DNA of 64,000 nucleotides from CAYRNY01 sp964425755 (lineage in GTDB: Bacteria > Chloroflexota > Anaerolineae > Aggregatilineales > Aggregatilineaceae), in NCBI GenBank assembly GCA_964425755.1, contig CAYRNY010000005.1, positions 1 to 64,000 of the forward strand, given 5' to 3'. This document shows positions 32,874 to 42,132 of this stretch, one piece after another; within the stretch, counting starts at the first letter, position 1; each line of letters opens with the position of its first letter. A program made the position numbers and the translations under genes. The notes beneath the pieces were generated by a model that saw nothing but the letters and a program-made list of their open reading frames with translations, was not told where the DNA came from and searched no databases.

Positions 32874-33947
32874 TCAACCCGGTTCCCCCACATCCGCGAA
32901 GCGCAGCAGCACGCCGGTCGCGTCGTCGTGCGTCTTCATGCGCGGGAAGCGCTCGTGGTCGGCGTCGGCGCGCTCGGTGTCGCGCAGCAGCCGCAGGTAG
33001 CCGCTCAGCCCGCGCATCGCGATCTCGCGCGCCATGTGCGCGTAACGCTGCTGCTGCAACCCGGCGGCATGATCGCGGTCCGCGGTGAAGACTTCCTCGG
33101 CGCTGGCGGGCCACTCCAGCCCGTCGGTCATCACGCACACGAACGCGACTCCGTCCAGGGGGACGCTGCCCGTCTGGACGAAATAGCGCAGTTCGGGCTG
33201 CCCGTTCAGCACGCCGATGCCCTGCTTGGGCTGCGGCAGCCCGTGTTCGTCCACGTAATTGTGGTGCAGGGCGCTGTGCAGGTTGTAGCGCTGCACGTCC
33301 GGCGACTGCGCCATCTCGCGCAGCGAGCGCCCCGGCTGCTGTTCCCGCGCGGCATGGAGTTGCGCTTTCAGCTCGCGGTCGGCGTCGCCGGGGTTGGGTG
33401 CGGTCGGCACTTCGACGCGCCCGTCGCGGTAAGCGACCAGCAGCAGCGTGTCGCCCATGTGCGCGTACTGCAGTGTTTCGCCGTCCGGCTGGACCTGGGC
33501 CAGCGTCATCACGCTTGCGGGCAGGCCCAGCCGCACCAGGCGCGGGTCGTGCGCCAGCGTGGCGTGGACCTCCTCGGGGAATTGCAGCGCCTCAAGTGTC
33601 AGGTCGCCCAGGATGTTCCGCAGCGTGCGGCCTAACGCGGCGTTGGCTTCCAGCGCCAGCGTGCGCAGGTCCGGCAGCGGCCCGGCGACGATCTGCCCGA
33701 TCAGGGCGTCGCGCACCAGCCGCGCGGAGAACGCGGCGGGCGTCAGGCGTTCCGGCAGCGTGTCGAGATAGCCTTGCAGCGGCGGGGGCGTCAGGCGGGT
33801 GGTCGCCCCGTCGATCGCGGCGATCACGGTGGTGTCACTCAGCGCGCCGCCGGGCAGCGCGATCCAGGTGTCTTCGTTGAGGCGGTCGGGTGGGGCGTGG
33901 GTGACGATATCCAGGTCAGGGCTGCGGAACGTAGCATCGGGTGGCAC
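32874..33947 (-). CDS. PP2C-like protein phosphatase (divergent)
   Basis: A 357-residue protein with the PP2C motif order: NEDTWIALPG (near residue 28), IDGATT (near 48, replacing the usual DGHGG), YAHMGDTLLLV (near 167), VCVMTDGLEW (near 278) and THDDATGVLL near the end. These aspartates bind two metals in the family. I chose the GTG at 33947, which has GAAGGAG 7 bases upstream; a longer frame would run through the tRNA-Gly gene and is not used. It lies between the mutase and tRNA-Gly, on the opposite strand to the mutase. No partner kinase is in the window. Motifs are loose, so activity is likely but not certain. Confidence 0.78.
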   Translation of the reverse strand: MPPDATFRSPDLDIVTHAPPDRLNEDTWIALPGGALSDTTVIAAIDGATTRLTPPPLQGYLDTLPERLTPAAFSARLVRDALIGQIVAGPLPDLRTLALEANAALGRTLRNILGDLTLEALQFPEEVHATLAHDPRLVRLGLPASVMTLAQVQPDGETLQYAHMGDTLLLVAYRDGRVEVPTAPNPGDADRELKAQLHAAREQQPGRSLREMAQSPDVQRYNLHSALHHNYVDEHGLPQPKQGIGVLNGQPELRYFVQTGSVPLDGVAFVCVMTDGLEWPASAEEVFTADRDHAAGLQQQRYAHMAREIAMRGLSGYLRLLRDTERADADHERFPRMKTHDDATGVLLRFADVGEPG

Positions 33948-34028
33948 GGCGCGACTCCTTCGCGGGTAGCTGATCGGGCGAGGCGACCAACAAAAAAAGA
34001 CACTCCGCTGCGGGAATGCCTTCATCAG

Positions 34029-34100
34029 AGCGGGTAAGGGGATTCGAACCCCTGACATTCAGCTTGGGAAGCTGACGTTCTACCACTGAACTATACCCGC
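34029..34100 (-). tRNA. tRNA-Gly (anticodon CCC)
   Basis: A 72-base cloverleaf on the minus strand: acceptor GCGGGTA with TACCCGC, the D arm TTCAGTGGTAGAA, an anticodon loop TTCCCAA on a stem TCAGC/GCTGA giving anticodon CCC, and a T arm AGGGG-TTCGAAT-CCCCT. CCA is not encoded. It has its own promoter upstream. Confidence 0.95.
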
Positions 34101-34112
34101 AAAGCTGCCGTT

Positions 34113-34142
34113 ATTATAGGCGCGTTCGGCGCGATCTGTCAA
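34113..34142 (-). promoter_or_regulatory. Strong sigma-70 promoter of tRNA-Gly
   Basis: On the minus strand a perfect TTGACA (34137-34142) and a perfect TATAAT (34113-34118) are 18 bases apart. This is the closest match to consensus in the window. Confidence 0.88.
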
Positions 34143-34405
34143 GTTTGAGTCGCGGCTTTCAGGCGGCGGCGGGCGGGGTTATGAGAGGCGTCTGGCCGGG
34201 CGTATATGTGGCGGCGGCGGTCGATCCGGTCCGGCAGTCAGGAAAACGGTGCCTGCCCGTGTAGAATCCAGGGTAGTGCAACGGTGGCGGGTGCCGGTAT
34301 AATGCGCGGGGCGCGCAGCGTTGAGGCTGGATAATTGCCTGTCTCATGCGCCGGCAGTGACCGCGACAGGGTTAGCGCACGCAGCACAAGGGGGCACGTG
34401 ACAGC
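34143..34405. other. Intergenic region before the flippase-like gene
   Basis: No gene is supported. A TATAAT hexamer at 34298-34303 facing the gene at 34406 is the only plausible promoter element; its -35 partner is weak. The rest shows no repeats or stems I can support. Confidence 0.4.
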
Positions 34406-35452
34406 ATGAACGGCATAAGAGCGCGGCTGCCGAGCATCCTCGTCGGGCTGGTGATCAGCGTGGTGGCGCTGGCGTACCTGTTCCGGCGCGATATCGGCGG
34501 TGTGCAGGCCGAGCTTGCGGGCGCGAACTACTGGTACGTAATCCCGTGTATCGCCGTGTCGGCGCTCGGGTTGTGGCTGCGTAGCCTGCGCTGGCGGGTC
34601 CTGCTGGAGGGTCGTATCAGCCCGCGCCACAGCTTCCACATCCTGAACGTGAGCTACTTCGTCAACGGGGTGCTGCCGCTGCGGGTGGGCGAGGTCGTGC
34701 GAGCGGTGCTGGCAGCGCGCATCGATCCGCCCGTGCCGGTGCTCACGTCGCTGAGCACGATCGTGCTGGAACGCCTGCTGGACACGCTCGCCGTGTTCGC
34801 GCTGGTCGGGCTGACGTTGCTCGTGCTGCCGGTCGGTCTCAAGATCGGGTTTGTGGGCGCGGTGCTCGGCGTGGGGACCGTGATCGGCGTGCTGGTGCTG
34901 GCGTTGTTTGCGGCGCGCCCGCATTGGGCGCACGGCGTGCTGGACGCGTTCGCACGGGTGATCGTGCCGTTGCGCGGCGAGCGGCTGCATCGCTGGCTCG
35001 ATCATTTCCTGGCAGGCATCGAGCCGCTGGCCTCGCCGCGCAAGACGCTGCTGCTGGTCTGGTGGACCGGCATCGCGTGGGCGGCGTCGGTGGCGGCGGG
35101 GTACGTGCTGCTGTTCGCGGTGTTCGACGCGCCGGGCTGGACCGCATCGATGGCGTTCGTCGCGCTGGCCTCGTTCGCGATCGCGGTGCCCGCCGTGCCG
35201 GGCAACCTGGGGCCGTTCGAGGCGGCGGTCGTCTTCGCGCTGGCGAGCACGGACATGGTCGCGGAGCCGACGGACGCCCCGGCGGTCGCTTTCGCGCTGC
35301 TGCTGCACGCGGTCAACCTGGTGACGTACATCGGGCTGGGGCTGGTCGGGCTGTGGGCAGAAGACGTGCGGCTCGGCGAGCTGACGCAGGCAGCGCGGGC
35401 GCTCCAGGCGCGGGAAGGCGATCCGCTGCACGGCGCGCCCCCACAGGCGTAA
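34406..35452 (+). CDS. Flippase-like integral membrane protein (UPF0104/LPG synthase TM family)
   Basis: A 348-residue polytopic protein of the lysylphosphatidylglycerol-synthase TM family (also called UPF0104 or AglD/MprF-like). The typical motif RSLRWRVLLEG near residue 59 and the VNGVLPLRVGEVVRA segment near 88 are present, with seven or eight helices in all. Members have been linked to moving or building lipid-linked glycans. The GH32-like gene begins 49 bases after it on the same strand, and a GT4 and a methyltransferase follow, so a role in handling a lipid-linked sugar is a fair inference. No soluble synthase domain is fused. Confidence 0.85.
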   Translation: MNGIRARLPSILVGLVISVVALAYLFRRDIGGVQAELAGANYWYVIPCIAVSALGLWLRSLRWRVLLEGRISPRHSFHILNVSYFVNGVLPLRVGEVVRAVLAARIDPPVPVLTSLSTIVLERLLDTLAVFALVGLTLLVLPVGLKIGFVGAVLGVGTVIGVLVLALFAARPHWAHGVLDAFARVIVPLRGERLHRWLDHFLAGIEPLASPRKTLLLVWWTGIAWAASVAAGYVLLFAVFDAPGWTASMAFVALASFAIAVPAVPGNLGPFEAAVVFALASTDMVAEPTDAPAVAFALLLHAVNLVTYIGLGLVGLWAEDVRLGELTQAARALQAREGDPLHGAPPQA

Positions 35453-35500
35453 CCGACGCAGACAGGCTTAGCACAGTATGAAAGCGCTTAGACAACGGAC

Positions 35501-36514
35501 ATGACATTACGACTCAACGACAAATGGATCTGGGATTTCTGGTTCGTGCAGGACGGCGCGGACTACCACATCTTTTATTTGCAGGCGGACCGCACACTCA
35601 GCGATCCCGAACTGCGCCACTGGAACGTATCGATCGGGCACGCGGTCTCGCAGGATTTGCACCATTGGGACGTGCTGCCCGACGCTTTAGCCCCCAGTAC
35701 ACACGACACAAGTAACGGCACGCCCGAACCCTGGGACAGCAAGACCACCTGGACCGGCAGCGTGATCCGTCATGAAGGGGCGTGGTACATGTTCTACACC
35801 GGGGCGCGGCAGTCAGAAGGCGGGTTGGTGCAGCGCGTGGGGCTGGCGACGTCCCAGGACCTGGTCACCTGGATCAAGCATCCGCGCAACCCGCTGATCA
35901 CCGCCGATCCGCAGTGGTACGAACTGCTCGATCGCACGCTGTGGTACGACCAGGCCTGGCGCGATCCCTGGGTGATGCGGCACCCGGAAACGGGCGCGTT
36001 TCACGCGTTTATCACGGCGCGGGCGAATCACGGTCCGGCGGACGGGCGCGGCGTGATCGCGCACGCGACATCGCCCAATTTGCTCGACTGGACCGTGCAG
36101 CCGCCGCTGACCGCGCCGGGGCGCTTCGGGTGGCTGGAGGTGCCGCAGGTTGTGCCGATTGCGGGGCGCTGGTATTTGCTGTTTTCGACCGCTGCCGAGC
36201 GGTTCTCGGCAGCGTACCGCGCAGAACGCGGCGTGCAGCCCGTCACGGGGACGCACTATCTCGTCGCGGACGACATGCTCGGCCCGTATCGCTACCTTAC
36301 GGACGCGTTTCTCGTCGGGGACGAAAGCGGGACGCTGTACTCCGGCAAGCTGATCCAGGGGCCGGATGGCGCGTGGTACTTCATGGCGTTCCGTAATTAC
36401 ATGCCGGAGGGCACATTTATCGGCGAGGTGATCGACCCGCTGCCGGTGTCCGTGCTCGCGGACGGGCGGTTAGAGGTTATGCGCGCGTCGGAGCGCGCCA
36501 GTGGTGATAAGTGA
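35501..36514 (+). CDS. GH32-like five-bladed beta-propeller protein
   Basis: A 337-residue soluble protein without a signal peptide. Beta-propeller signatures of clan GH-J are present: an early WDFWF aspartate (near residue 12), a WTGSVIR segment near 84, WRDPWV near 152 (the RDP triad), and a WLEVPQV glutamate near 210, in the place of the family acid/base. GH32 enzymes split fructans or sucrose. Some relatives in Actinobacteria carry this same WDFW start and have no proven substrate. It sits 3 bases before a GT4 gene, so it probably belongs to a glycan locus rather than to sugar feeding. Family fair, substrate unknown. Confidence 0.78.
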   Translation: MTLRLNDKWIWDFWFVQDGADYHIFYLQADRTLSDPELRHWNVSIGHAVSQDLHHWDVLPDALAPSTHDTSNGTPEPWDSKTTWTGSVIRHEGAWYMFYTGARQSEGGLVQRVGLATSQDLVTWIKHPRNPLITADPQWYELLDRTLWYDQAWRDPWVMRHPETGAFHAFITARANHGPADGRGVIAHATSPNLLDWTVQPPLTAPGRFGWLEVPQVVPIAGRWYLLFSTAAERFSAAYRAERGVQPVTGTHYLVADDMLGPYRYLTDAFLVGDESGTLYSGKLIQGPDGAWYFMAFRNYMPEGTFIGEVIDPLPVSVLADGRLEVMRASERASGDK

Positions 36515-36517
36515 CGT

Positions 36518-37729
36518 ATGCGTGACGCAGTTCCTGACACGACGGCCCCGCACGCCAGCGGGGACGAGGCGTTGAAGATCCTGATCGCGATCCAGTATTA
36601 CCTGCCGCACCGCACCGGCGTGCCGATCCACGTGCAGCGTGTGGCCGAGCGGCTGGTCCAGCGCGGGCACGAGGTCACGATCCTGACCGCGCGGCACCAC
36701 ATCGACCTGCCGCGCGACGAGACGATCAACGGCGTGCGGCTGGTGCGCTTGTGGGCGCCGATCCACATCAGCCGGGGCATGGTCATGCCGGCCTATCCCT
36801 GGGCGGCGTGGGGGCTGATCCGGCTGCATGACCTGGTCTGGCTGCAAACCCCGATGCTCGAAACCGCGCTGCTGGCGGCGATGGCGCGCATGCAGGGCAA
36901 GCCCGTGCTGGGCACGCATCACGGCGACCTGATCCTGCCGCCGGGGTTGTTTAACCGCTTTGTGCAGTGGTTCACGTTTCAGAATTACCGCTTCTTCGCC
37001 GAGCGCGCGGCGGGCATTATCGCCTACAGCCACGATTACGCCGACCACAGCTACTATCTCAAACCGTTCCGCGACAAGGTCTCGGTGATCTACCCGCCGA
37101 TCACGGTGCCGGAGCCGCAGCCGGATCGCGTGGCGGACCTGCGCGCGCGCTGGCAGCATGACGGTGGCCCGGTGATCGGGTATGCCGGGCGCTTTGTGCG
37201 CGAAAAACGCCCCGACCTGCTGATCCGGGCGCTTGAAGTGATCAACACGCGCTATCCAAAGGCGCGCGTCGTGTTCGCCGGCGAGTACGATATCCCGTAT
37301 GAGGACACCTGGGAGCGCCACCAGGCGCTGATCCAGCGTTACGACGACCAGTTGATCTTCCTGGGCAAGCTGGAGTCGATGCAGGCGATGGCGAATTTTT
37401 ATGCCGCGTGCGACGTGCTGGTGATGCCGAGCGACACGGAGTGTTTCGCGCTGGTGCAGGTCGAGGCGATGCTGTGCGGCACGCCGGTCGTGATGACCGA
37501 CACCCCCGGCGGGCGCGTCCCGGTGACGGAAACGGGCATGGGGCGCGTCGTGCCGCGCGGCGACTGGGCCGCGATGGGGCAGGCGGTGATCGATATCGTG
37601 CAGGACCCGGGGCGTTATCACAAGCCGAAAGACGCCATCGAGCAGGCGTTCAATCTTGAGGAAACGGTAGACCGTTACGAGAAGCACTTCCGCCGCGCGG
37701 TGCGGCGGCAGCAGGGGAATGCACGATGA
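36518..37729 (+). CDS. Glycosyltransferase family 4 (GT-B fold)
   Basis: A 403-residue retaining glycosyltransferase. The N-terminal half has YYLPHRTGVPIHVQRVAERL near residue 27 and later the acceptor-side GTHHGDLILPP. The C-terminal half opens with VIGYAGRFVREKRPDLL near 218, and the E-x7-E donor motif reads ECFALVQVE near residue 307, followed by CGTPVV. It transfers a sugar from a nucleotide donor in the cytoplasm. The methyltransferase overlaps its stop by ATGA. In the run flippase-GH32-GT4-methyltransferase it is probably the sugar-adding step. Confidence 0.92.
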   Translation: MRDAVPDTTAPHASGDEALKILIAIQYYLPHRTGVPIHVQRVAERLVQRGHEVTILTARHHIDLPRDETINGVRLVRLWAPIHISRGMVMPAYPWAAWGLIRLHDLVWLQTPMLETALLAAMARMQGKPVLGTHHGDLILPPGLFNRFVQWFTFQNYRFFAERAAGIIAYSHDYADHSYYLKPFRDKVSVIYPPITVPEPQPDRVADLRARWQHDGGPVIGYAGRFVREKRPDLLIRALEVINTRYPKARVVFAGEYDIPYEDTWERHQALIQRYDDQLIFLGKLESMQAMANFYAACDVLVMPSDTECFALVQVEAMLCGTPVVMTDTPGGRVPVTETGMGRVVPRGDWAAMGQAVIDIVQDPGRYHKPKDAIEQAFNLEETVDRYEKHFRRAVRRQQGNAR

Positions 37730-38577
37730 CCATCGACCTGGCGACGATCCAGCACATGACGCGCAACGAGGCCGACATGGCCTTCAAGAAGCGCGTGCAG
37801 ACGATCTTCGAGTGGATTCCGCCCGCCGATGACAGCGTGATCCTTGATTGCGCGTGCGGGCGCGGCTTCTACCTGAACATGTACCGCTACGTCAGCACGT
37901 GCCGGCTGGTCGGGCTGGAGCTGGACGCGGCGATCATCCAGAAGGCACGGCGCAACGTGGGGCACCTGCCCGGCATCACGCTGACGCGCGGGGATATCTA
38001 CGCGCTGCCGTTCCCGGACGCGCACTTCGACGGCGTGATCCTCTCGGAGATTCTGGAACACGTCGATGACGATGTCGCGGCGCTGCGCGAGGTGCGGCGC
38101 GTGCTCAAGCCGGGCGGCGTGGCGGCGATCACCGTGCCCAATGCGAATTACCCGTTCCTGTGGGACCCGATCAACTGGACGCTGGAGCGCGCGTTCAATG
38201 CGCGCATCCGGCGCGGGCCGCTGGCGGGCATCTGGGCGAACCACGTGCGCCTGTACCGGCGCGAGCAGCTTCGCGCGGCGGTCGAGGACGCGGGCTTTAT
38301 CGTCGAGCAGGAACGCGCGTTCACGCATTATAGCTTCCCGTTCATCCATAACCTGGTGTACGGGATCGGCAAGCCGCTGCTGGAGTCAGGGCTGCTGCCG
38401 GGCAGCATGGCGACCGCCGCCGACCGCACGACGTTTGACCAGAACGACGGCAGCCTGCTGAACCCGGTCAACCTCGGTGTGGCGGTGCTGAACCTGTTCG
38501 ACCGCCCGAACAGGCTCGACGAGCCGTTGGACCGCAGCACGGTGAACCTCGCGGTCAAGGCGCGCAAGCCGGGCTAG
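37726..38577 (+). CDS. SAM-dependent class I methyltransferase
   Basis: A 283-residue methyltransferase of the UbiE/Methyltransf_11 type. Motif I is ILDCACGRGFYL near residue 43, the ribose acid is in GLELDAA near 65, and FDGVILSEILEHVDD gives motif II near 100. The start overlaps the GT4 stop by four bases. The C-terminal 100 residues outside the core could bind a lipid or glycan acceptor. In this operon methylation of a sugar or polyprenol-linked product is likely; the sequence does not identify the acceptor. Confidence 0.9.
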   Translation: MTIDLATIQHMTRNEADMAFKKRVQTIFEWIPPADDSVILDCACGRGFYLNMYRYVSTCRLVGLELDAAIIQKARRNVGHLPGITLTRGDIYALPFPDAHFDGVILSEILEHVDDDVAALREVRRVLKPGGVAAITVPNANYPFLWDPINWTLERAFNARIRRGPLAGIWANHVRLYRREQLRAAVEDAGFIVEQERAFTHYSFPFIHNLVYGIGKPLLESGLLPGSMATAADRTTFDQNDGSLLNPVNLGVAVLNLFDRPNRLDEPLDRSTVNLAVKARKPG

Positions 38578-38692
38578 GGGCACGCTCGCGGGCCGCTTTT
38601 ACGCGCCGCCAATGGGCAATCGCCGGGCGCGGTGCTACCTTCGGAAGTGAACGACTCTCACAATCCGAAGTGACGCACAAGGAGCATGGACC

Positions 38693-39097
38693 ATGACCGA
38701 AAAAATCCAGAAATCTGAGGCCGAATGGCGCGCCGAACTGACGCCCGAACAGTACGCCGTGCTGCGGCAGGCCGCGACCGAGCGCCCCTTCACCGGCGAA
38801 TACGTGGACACGGAGACCGAAGGGGTCTATCATTGTGCCGCGTGCGGCAATCCATTGTTTGACTCCGGCACGAAGTTTCATTCCGGGTCGGGCTGGCCGA
38901 GCTTCTGGGACGTGATCGACGAAGGCACCGTCGAACTGAAGCTCGACCTGTCGCACGGGATGCGCCGTACCGAGGTGGTCTGCGCGCGCTGCGGCGGGCA
39001 CCTGGGCCACCTGTTTGAGGACGGGCCGCGTGACCAAACCGGGCTGCGCTACTGCATCAACTCGGTGGCGCTGGACCTCAAGCCCAAGGACGCGTGA
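38693..39097 (+). CDS. msrB: Peptide methionine-(R)-S-oxide reductase MsrB
   Basis: A 134-residue MsrB. The structural zinc cysteines are C48/C51 and C97/C100. The catalytic C121 is in LRYCINS. The SGSGWPSFW motif is near residue 64. It reduces methionine-R-sulfoxide in proteins. No MsrA domain is fused or nearby. The ATG at 38693 is preceded by AAGGAGC. A terminator follows. The gene stands between the glycan operon and the GT39-like giant, apparently unrelated to them. Confidence 0.95.
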   Translation: MTEKIQKSEAEWRAELTPEQYAVLRQAATERPFTGEYVDTETEGVYHCAACGNPLFDSGTKFHSGSGWPSFWDVIDEGTVELKLDLSHGMRRTEVVCARCGGHLGHLFEDGPRDQTGLRYCINSVALDLKPKDA

Positions 39098-39137
39098 CGC
39101 GCCCGAACGTGTGATTCGCTGCGGATCGAACGTCGCC

Positions 39138-39173
39138 GGTGTGGGGGCAGGGCGTCCCCGCACCGCGATTTTT
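39138..39173 (+). terminator. Rho-independent terminator of msrB
   Basis: GGTG-T-GGGG (39138-39146) pairs with CCCC-G-CACC (39056 excluded; 39156-39164), a 9-bp stem with one U-G pair, followed by GCGATTTTT. Confidence 0.6.
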
Positions 39174-39199
39174 CGCCCGCCAACAGACCATTAGGCCGT

Positions 39200-41980
39200 A
39201 TGGACGAACAGCTTCCCGATACCATCAAACCTGACGCCGATCATGCTTCCGAACATCCCGCACCGCCCGGCCCGGCATTCGAAGACCTGACGCTGGGGCA
39301 GGCGCTGGGCTACCTGCTGCTGCGCCCGGTGGAGACGGGACGCCGCTTGTGGCGCGTGCTGGCGGGGGATGATCGCGGCGAGGATGACGACGAGGACGAC
39401 CAGCCGCCGGGTGAAGGTCCGGCGTGGCGCGGGCCGGAGCGCGAGGCCGCGGGCGAGGATGCGGTGCCGGGGGCGGCGTGGTGGCGCAGGGTGGATGCTG
39501 TCGTCTGGCGGCGGTTGGGGCATGTCGCGATCCTGGGGTTGGCGGTGCTGCTGGCATTGCGCGGCGGGCACGTGCTGCATGACGCGGCGCTCAACCCGGC
39601 CCTGCACGCGCGCGGTGACACGAACGGCGCGGGCGTCTGGTTTGTGCTGGCGGCGCTGATGTATGGGGCGTATGTGTATCGCCGGGCGCGCAGGGGGCGC
39701 GCGGAAGACGACGAGCAGCTCATCGTAGAGGACGCGGAAGCCCCAGGCAGAACACAGCTCACAGGCGAGAACGGCGTGGCGGCTGGCGTGCCTGCACAGC
39801 CCGCCGGGCGCGCGTGGTGGTCCGTCAATGTGCTGCAACTGGCGCTGATCCCGCTGGCGGCGGCGCTGTCGCTGGTGGCGTATACGGCAAACGTGCTCCA
39901 GGGACCAAGCGGGGCGGCGTTTGATGTCGTGCTGACGCCCGGCGGCGCGGTCGCGTGGGGGCTGAGCGTGCTGGTATGGGGCGTCGTGCTGGGGGTGGAC
40001 GTGGCACGCGTGCCGGACCGCGTGCGCGCGGCGCTGCGCAGCGATCCCGACTGGGGCGAGCGGATCGCGCAGGCGGTGCGCCGCATCGATGCGCCGCTGG
40101 TCGCGCTGGCCCTGGTGACGCTGGCCGGGCTGTGGTTCCGCACGCTGGACCTCGCCGCCGTGCCGCCGGAGATGACCAGCGACCACATCGAGAAACTGCT
40201 CGATGCGCTGAAGGTGCATAACGGGTATTACGCGGTGTTCTTCCCCAACAACGGCGGGCGCGAGGCGTTCCAGATGTACGTCGTGGCGTTCGTCGCGGGC
40301 GAACTGGGCGTAGGGTTCAACTTTAACGCGTTGAAATGGGCCACCGTGATCGAAGGCGTGATCACGCTGCCGGTTGTGTTCTGGATGGCGGTGCAGGTGA
40401 TCGGGACGCGCACCGAACGCGATCGCCGGATTGGGTGCTGGGTTGGTGTGGCGCTCGCGGGGCTGCTGGCGGTCAGTTCGTGGCACCTGATGCTGTCGCG
40501 CTTGGGGCTGCGGATCGTGCTCACGCCACTGGCTACCGCGCTGGTGATCGGGTTCCTGGCGCGGGCGCTGCACCACAATCGCACGCGCGATTACCTGGCG
40601 TTGGGCGCGGTGCTGGGCGCGGGGGTTTACTTCTACCAGGCCAACCGCATGTTGCCGCTGCTGGTGGTGGTCGGGGTGGCGCTGGCGATCCTGGGCACGC
40701 TGCGGTGCTGGCGCGACGTGCCAAAGCTGGCGCTGCAGATGGCCGGGATCGCGGTGCTGGCGATGGGGCCGGTGGCACTGCTGGCGCTGGCGGGCGAGCG
40801 CGCGCGGGACTTGCTGCCCATAGCGGCGAGCGCGTGGTTTGCGGTGGTGGCGCTGTGGCTACGCGCGGAGCGTCACCCGGCGGCGTGGCGGCACGCGGGC
40901 GGGCTGCTGGTGGCCGCCGTGGTCGCGCTGGCGTTGTACGTGCCGATGTACCATTACAGCCGCCTCTACCCGGACCAATTCTGGAACCGCACGCGCGGGC
41001 GCTTGTTCGGCGAAGACGCGTTCACGCGCGTGACGGAGTCGGGCGTGCGGGTGGCGCACGAGCCATCGCTGCGCGAGCAGGCCGAGCGTTTCTGGGAACA
41101 GCGGGATGTGTTCATCACCAATTACCGCGACGCGCTGCGCATGTGGCACTGGGAAGGCGATGCCGCGTGGATCAACAACGCGCACAGCTACCCGGCGCTG
41201 GACGGCATCACGGGCGGGCTGTTGATCTTGGGCGGGGTGGCCTGGGCAGCCTGGGCGCTGCGGCGGCGCGACCCGGCGGTGTGGCTGCTGCCGGTGAGCG
41301 TGCTGATCATGCTGCTGCCTTCCGCGCTGACGCTGGCTTACACGATCGAGAATCCGAGCTTCACCCGCACCAGCGGCACGATCCCGGCGCTGTTCATGCT
41401 GGCCGGGCTGCCGCTGGGGGTGTTGTGCTGGCGTGCGAGCCGCATCCCTGGACGGGTGTGGGGTTTTTCGGTGGGGCCGCTGCTCGCGCTGGCGATCCTG
41501 GGCGTGGTGGTTGGCGGCGCGCTGGACTGGAACCGGGACAACTTCTACACGCATTACCGCTTGAACTACAGCAGCAGTTGGAAGCCTTACCGCGAGATCG
41601 CGAAACCGCTGCGTACGTTCGCCCAGGGTGAAGGCAGCTACGGCAACGCGTTCATGGTCGCCTATCCGCACTGGCTCGATCATCGCATTCTCGGCGCGAT
41701 GGCGGGCGACATCCGCTGGCCGAACGGGCTGGTGACGCGTGGGGAATTGTTCGACGCGGTGGCGCGCAACGCGGGCACGGCTTACGCTTACGATCCTGCC
41801 AGGCCGCTGTTTGTGATGGTTCACGCTGACGACCAGGAAACGCTCGACTACCTACGCGAGCAGTTCCCCGGCGGTGATGCGCGGCTGTACAGCTACACCT
41901 GGCAGACCGGTCCGGGCATATATAGCAGCGGCGAGTTCTATATTTTCAGCGCGCCGCCGGGGGCCATCGCGGATGATTGA
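39200..41980 (+). CDS. Large GT39-like membrane glycosyltransferase
   Basis: A 926-residue polytopic protein. The first 100 residues are cytoplasmic and very acidic (a DDRGEDDDEDD stretch near residue 55). Hydrophobic helices start near residue 105. The extracytoplasmic acidic motif is PPEMTSDHIEKLLDALK near residue 315, followed by the FPNNGGREAFQMY loop. Eight or more further helices lead to a soluble C-terminal domain (about 790-926). GT39-like proteins add sugars from lipid carriers on the outer face of the membrane. No close partner gene lies upstream. It opens the run of giant membrane proteins. The substrate is unknown. Confidence 0.83.
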   Translation: MDEQLPDTIKPDADHASEHPAPPGPAFEDLTLGQALGYLLLRPVETGRRLWRVLAGDDRGEDDDEDDQPPGEGPAWRGPEREAAGEDAVPGAAWWRRVDAVVWRRLGHVAILGLAVLLALRGGHVLHDAALNPALHARGDTNGAGVWFVLAALMYGAYVYRRARRGRAEDDEQLIVEDAEAPGRTQLTGENGVAAGVPAQPAGRAWWSVNVLQLALIPLAAALSLVAYTANVLQGPSGAAFDVVLTPGGAVAWGLSVLVWGVVLGVDVARVPDRVRAALRSDPDWGERIAQAVRRIDAPLVALALVTLAGLWFRTLDLAAVPPEMTSDHIEKLLDALKVHNGYYAVFFPNNGGREAFQMYVVAFVAGELGVGFNFNALKWATVIEGVITLPVVFWMAVQVIGTRTERDRRIGCWVGVALAGLLAVSSWHLMLSRLGLRIVLTPLATALVIGFLARALHHNRTRDYLALGAVLGAGVYFYQANRMLPLLVVVGVALAILGTLRCWRDVPKLALQMAGIAVLAMGPVALLALAGERARDLLPIAASAWFAVVALWLRAERHPAAWRHAGGLLVAAVVALALYVPMYHYSRLYPDQFWNRTRGRLFGEDAFTRVTESGVRVAHEPSLREQAERFWEQRDVFITNYRDALRMWHWEGDAAWINNAHSYPALDGITGGLLILGGVAWAAWALRRRDPAVWLLPVSVLIMLLPSALTLAYTIENPSFTRTSGTIPALFMLAGLPLGVLCWRASRIPGRVWGFSVGPLLALAILGVVVGGALDWNRDNFYTHYRLNYSSSWKPYREIAKPLRTFAQGEGSYGNAFMVAYPHWLDHRILGAMAGDIRWPNGLVTRGELFDAVARNAGTAYAYDPARPLFVMVHADDQETLDYLREQFPGGDARLYSYTWQTGPGIYSSGEFYIFSAPPGAIADD

Positions 41981-42132
41981 GATCGCAGCCGGGAGTTATG
42001 AGGATATTGGGCGGCGGATGTGTACAAGTGATGAATTGCAGCCCGCGTGAGTGGGATTGTTGCGTTGCGCACGGCAGGACGTAGCGCCGCGTGCGCGTGG
42101 GTGAGTTGACGATGACAACGGGAATGTGACGG

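Noticed and set aside
33948..34058. N-terminal extension of the PP2C-like gene through the tRNA-Gly gene
   Set aside because: The extension would translate part of a tRNA gene. A GTG with a good ribosome site at 33947 explains the gene.
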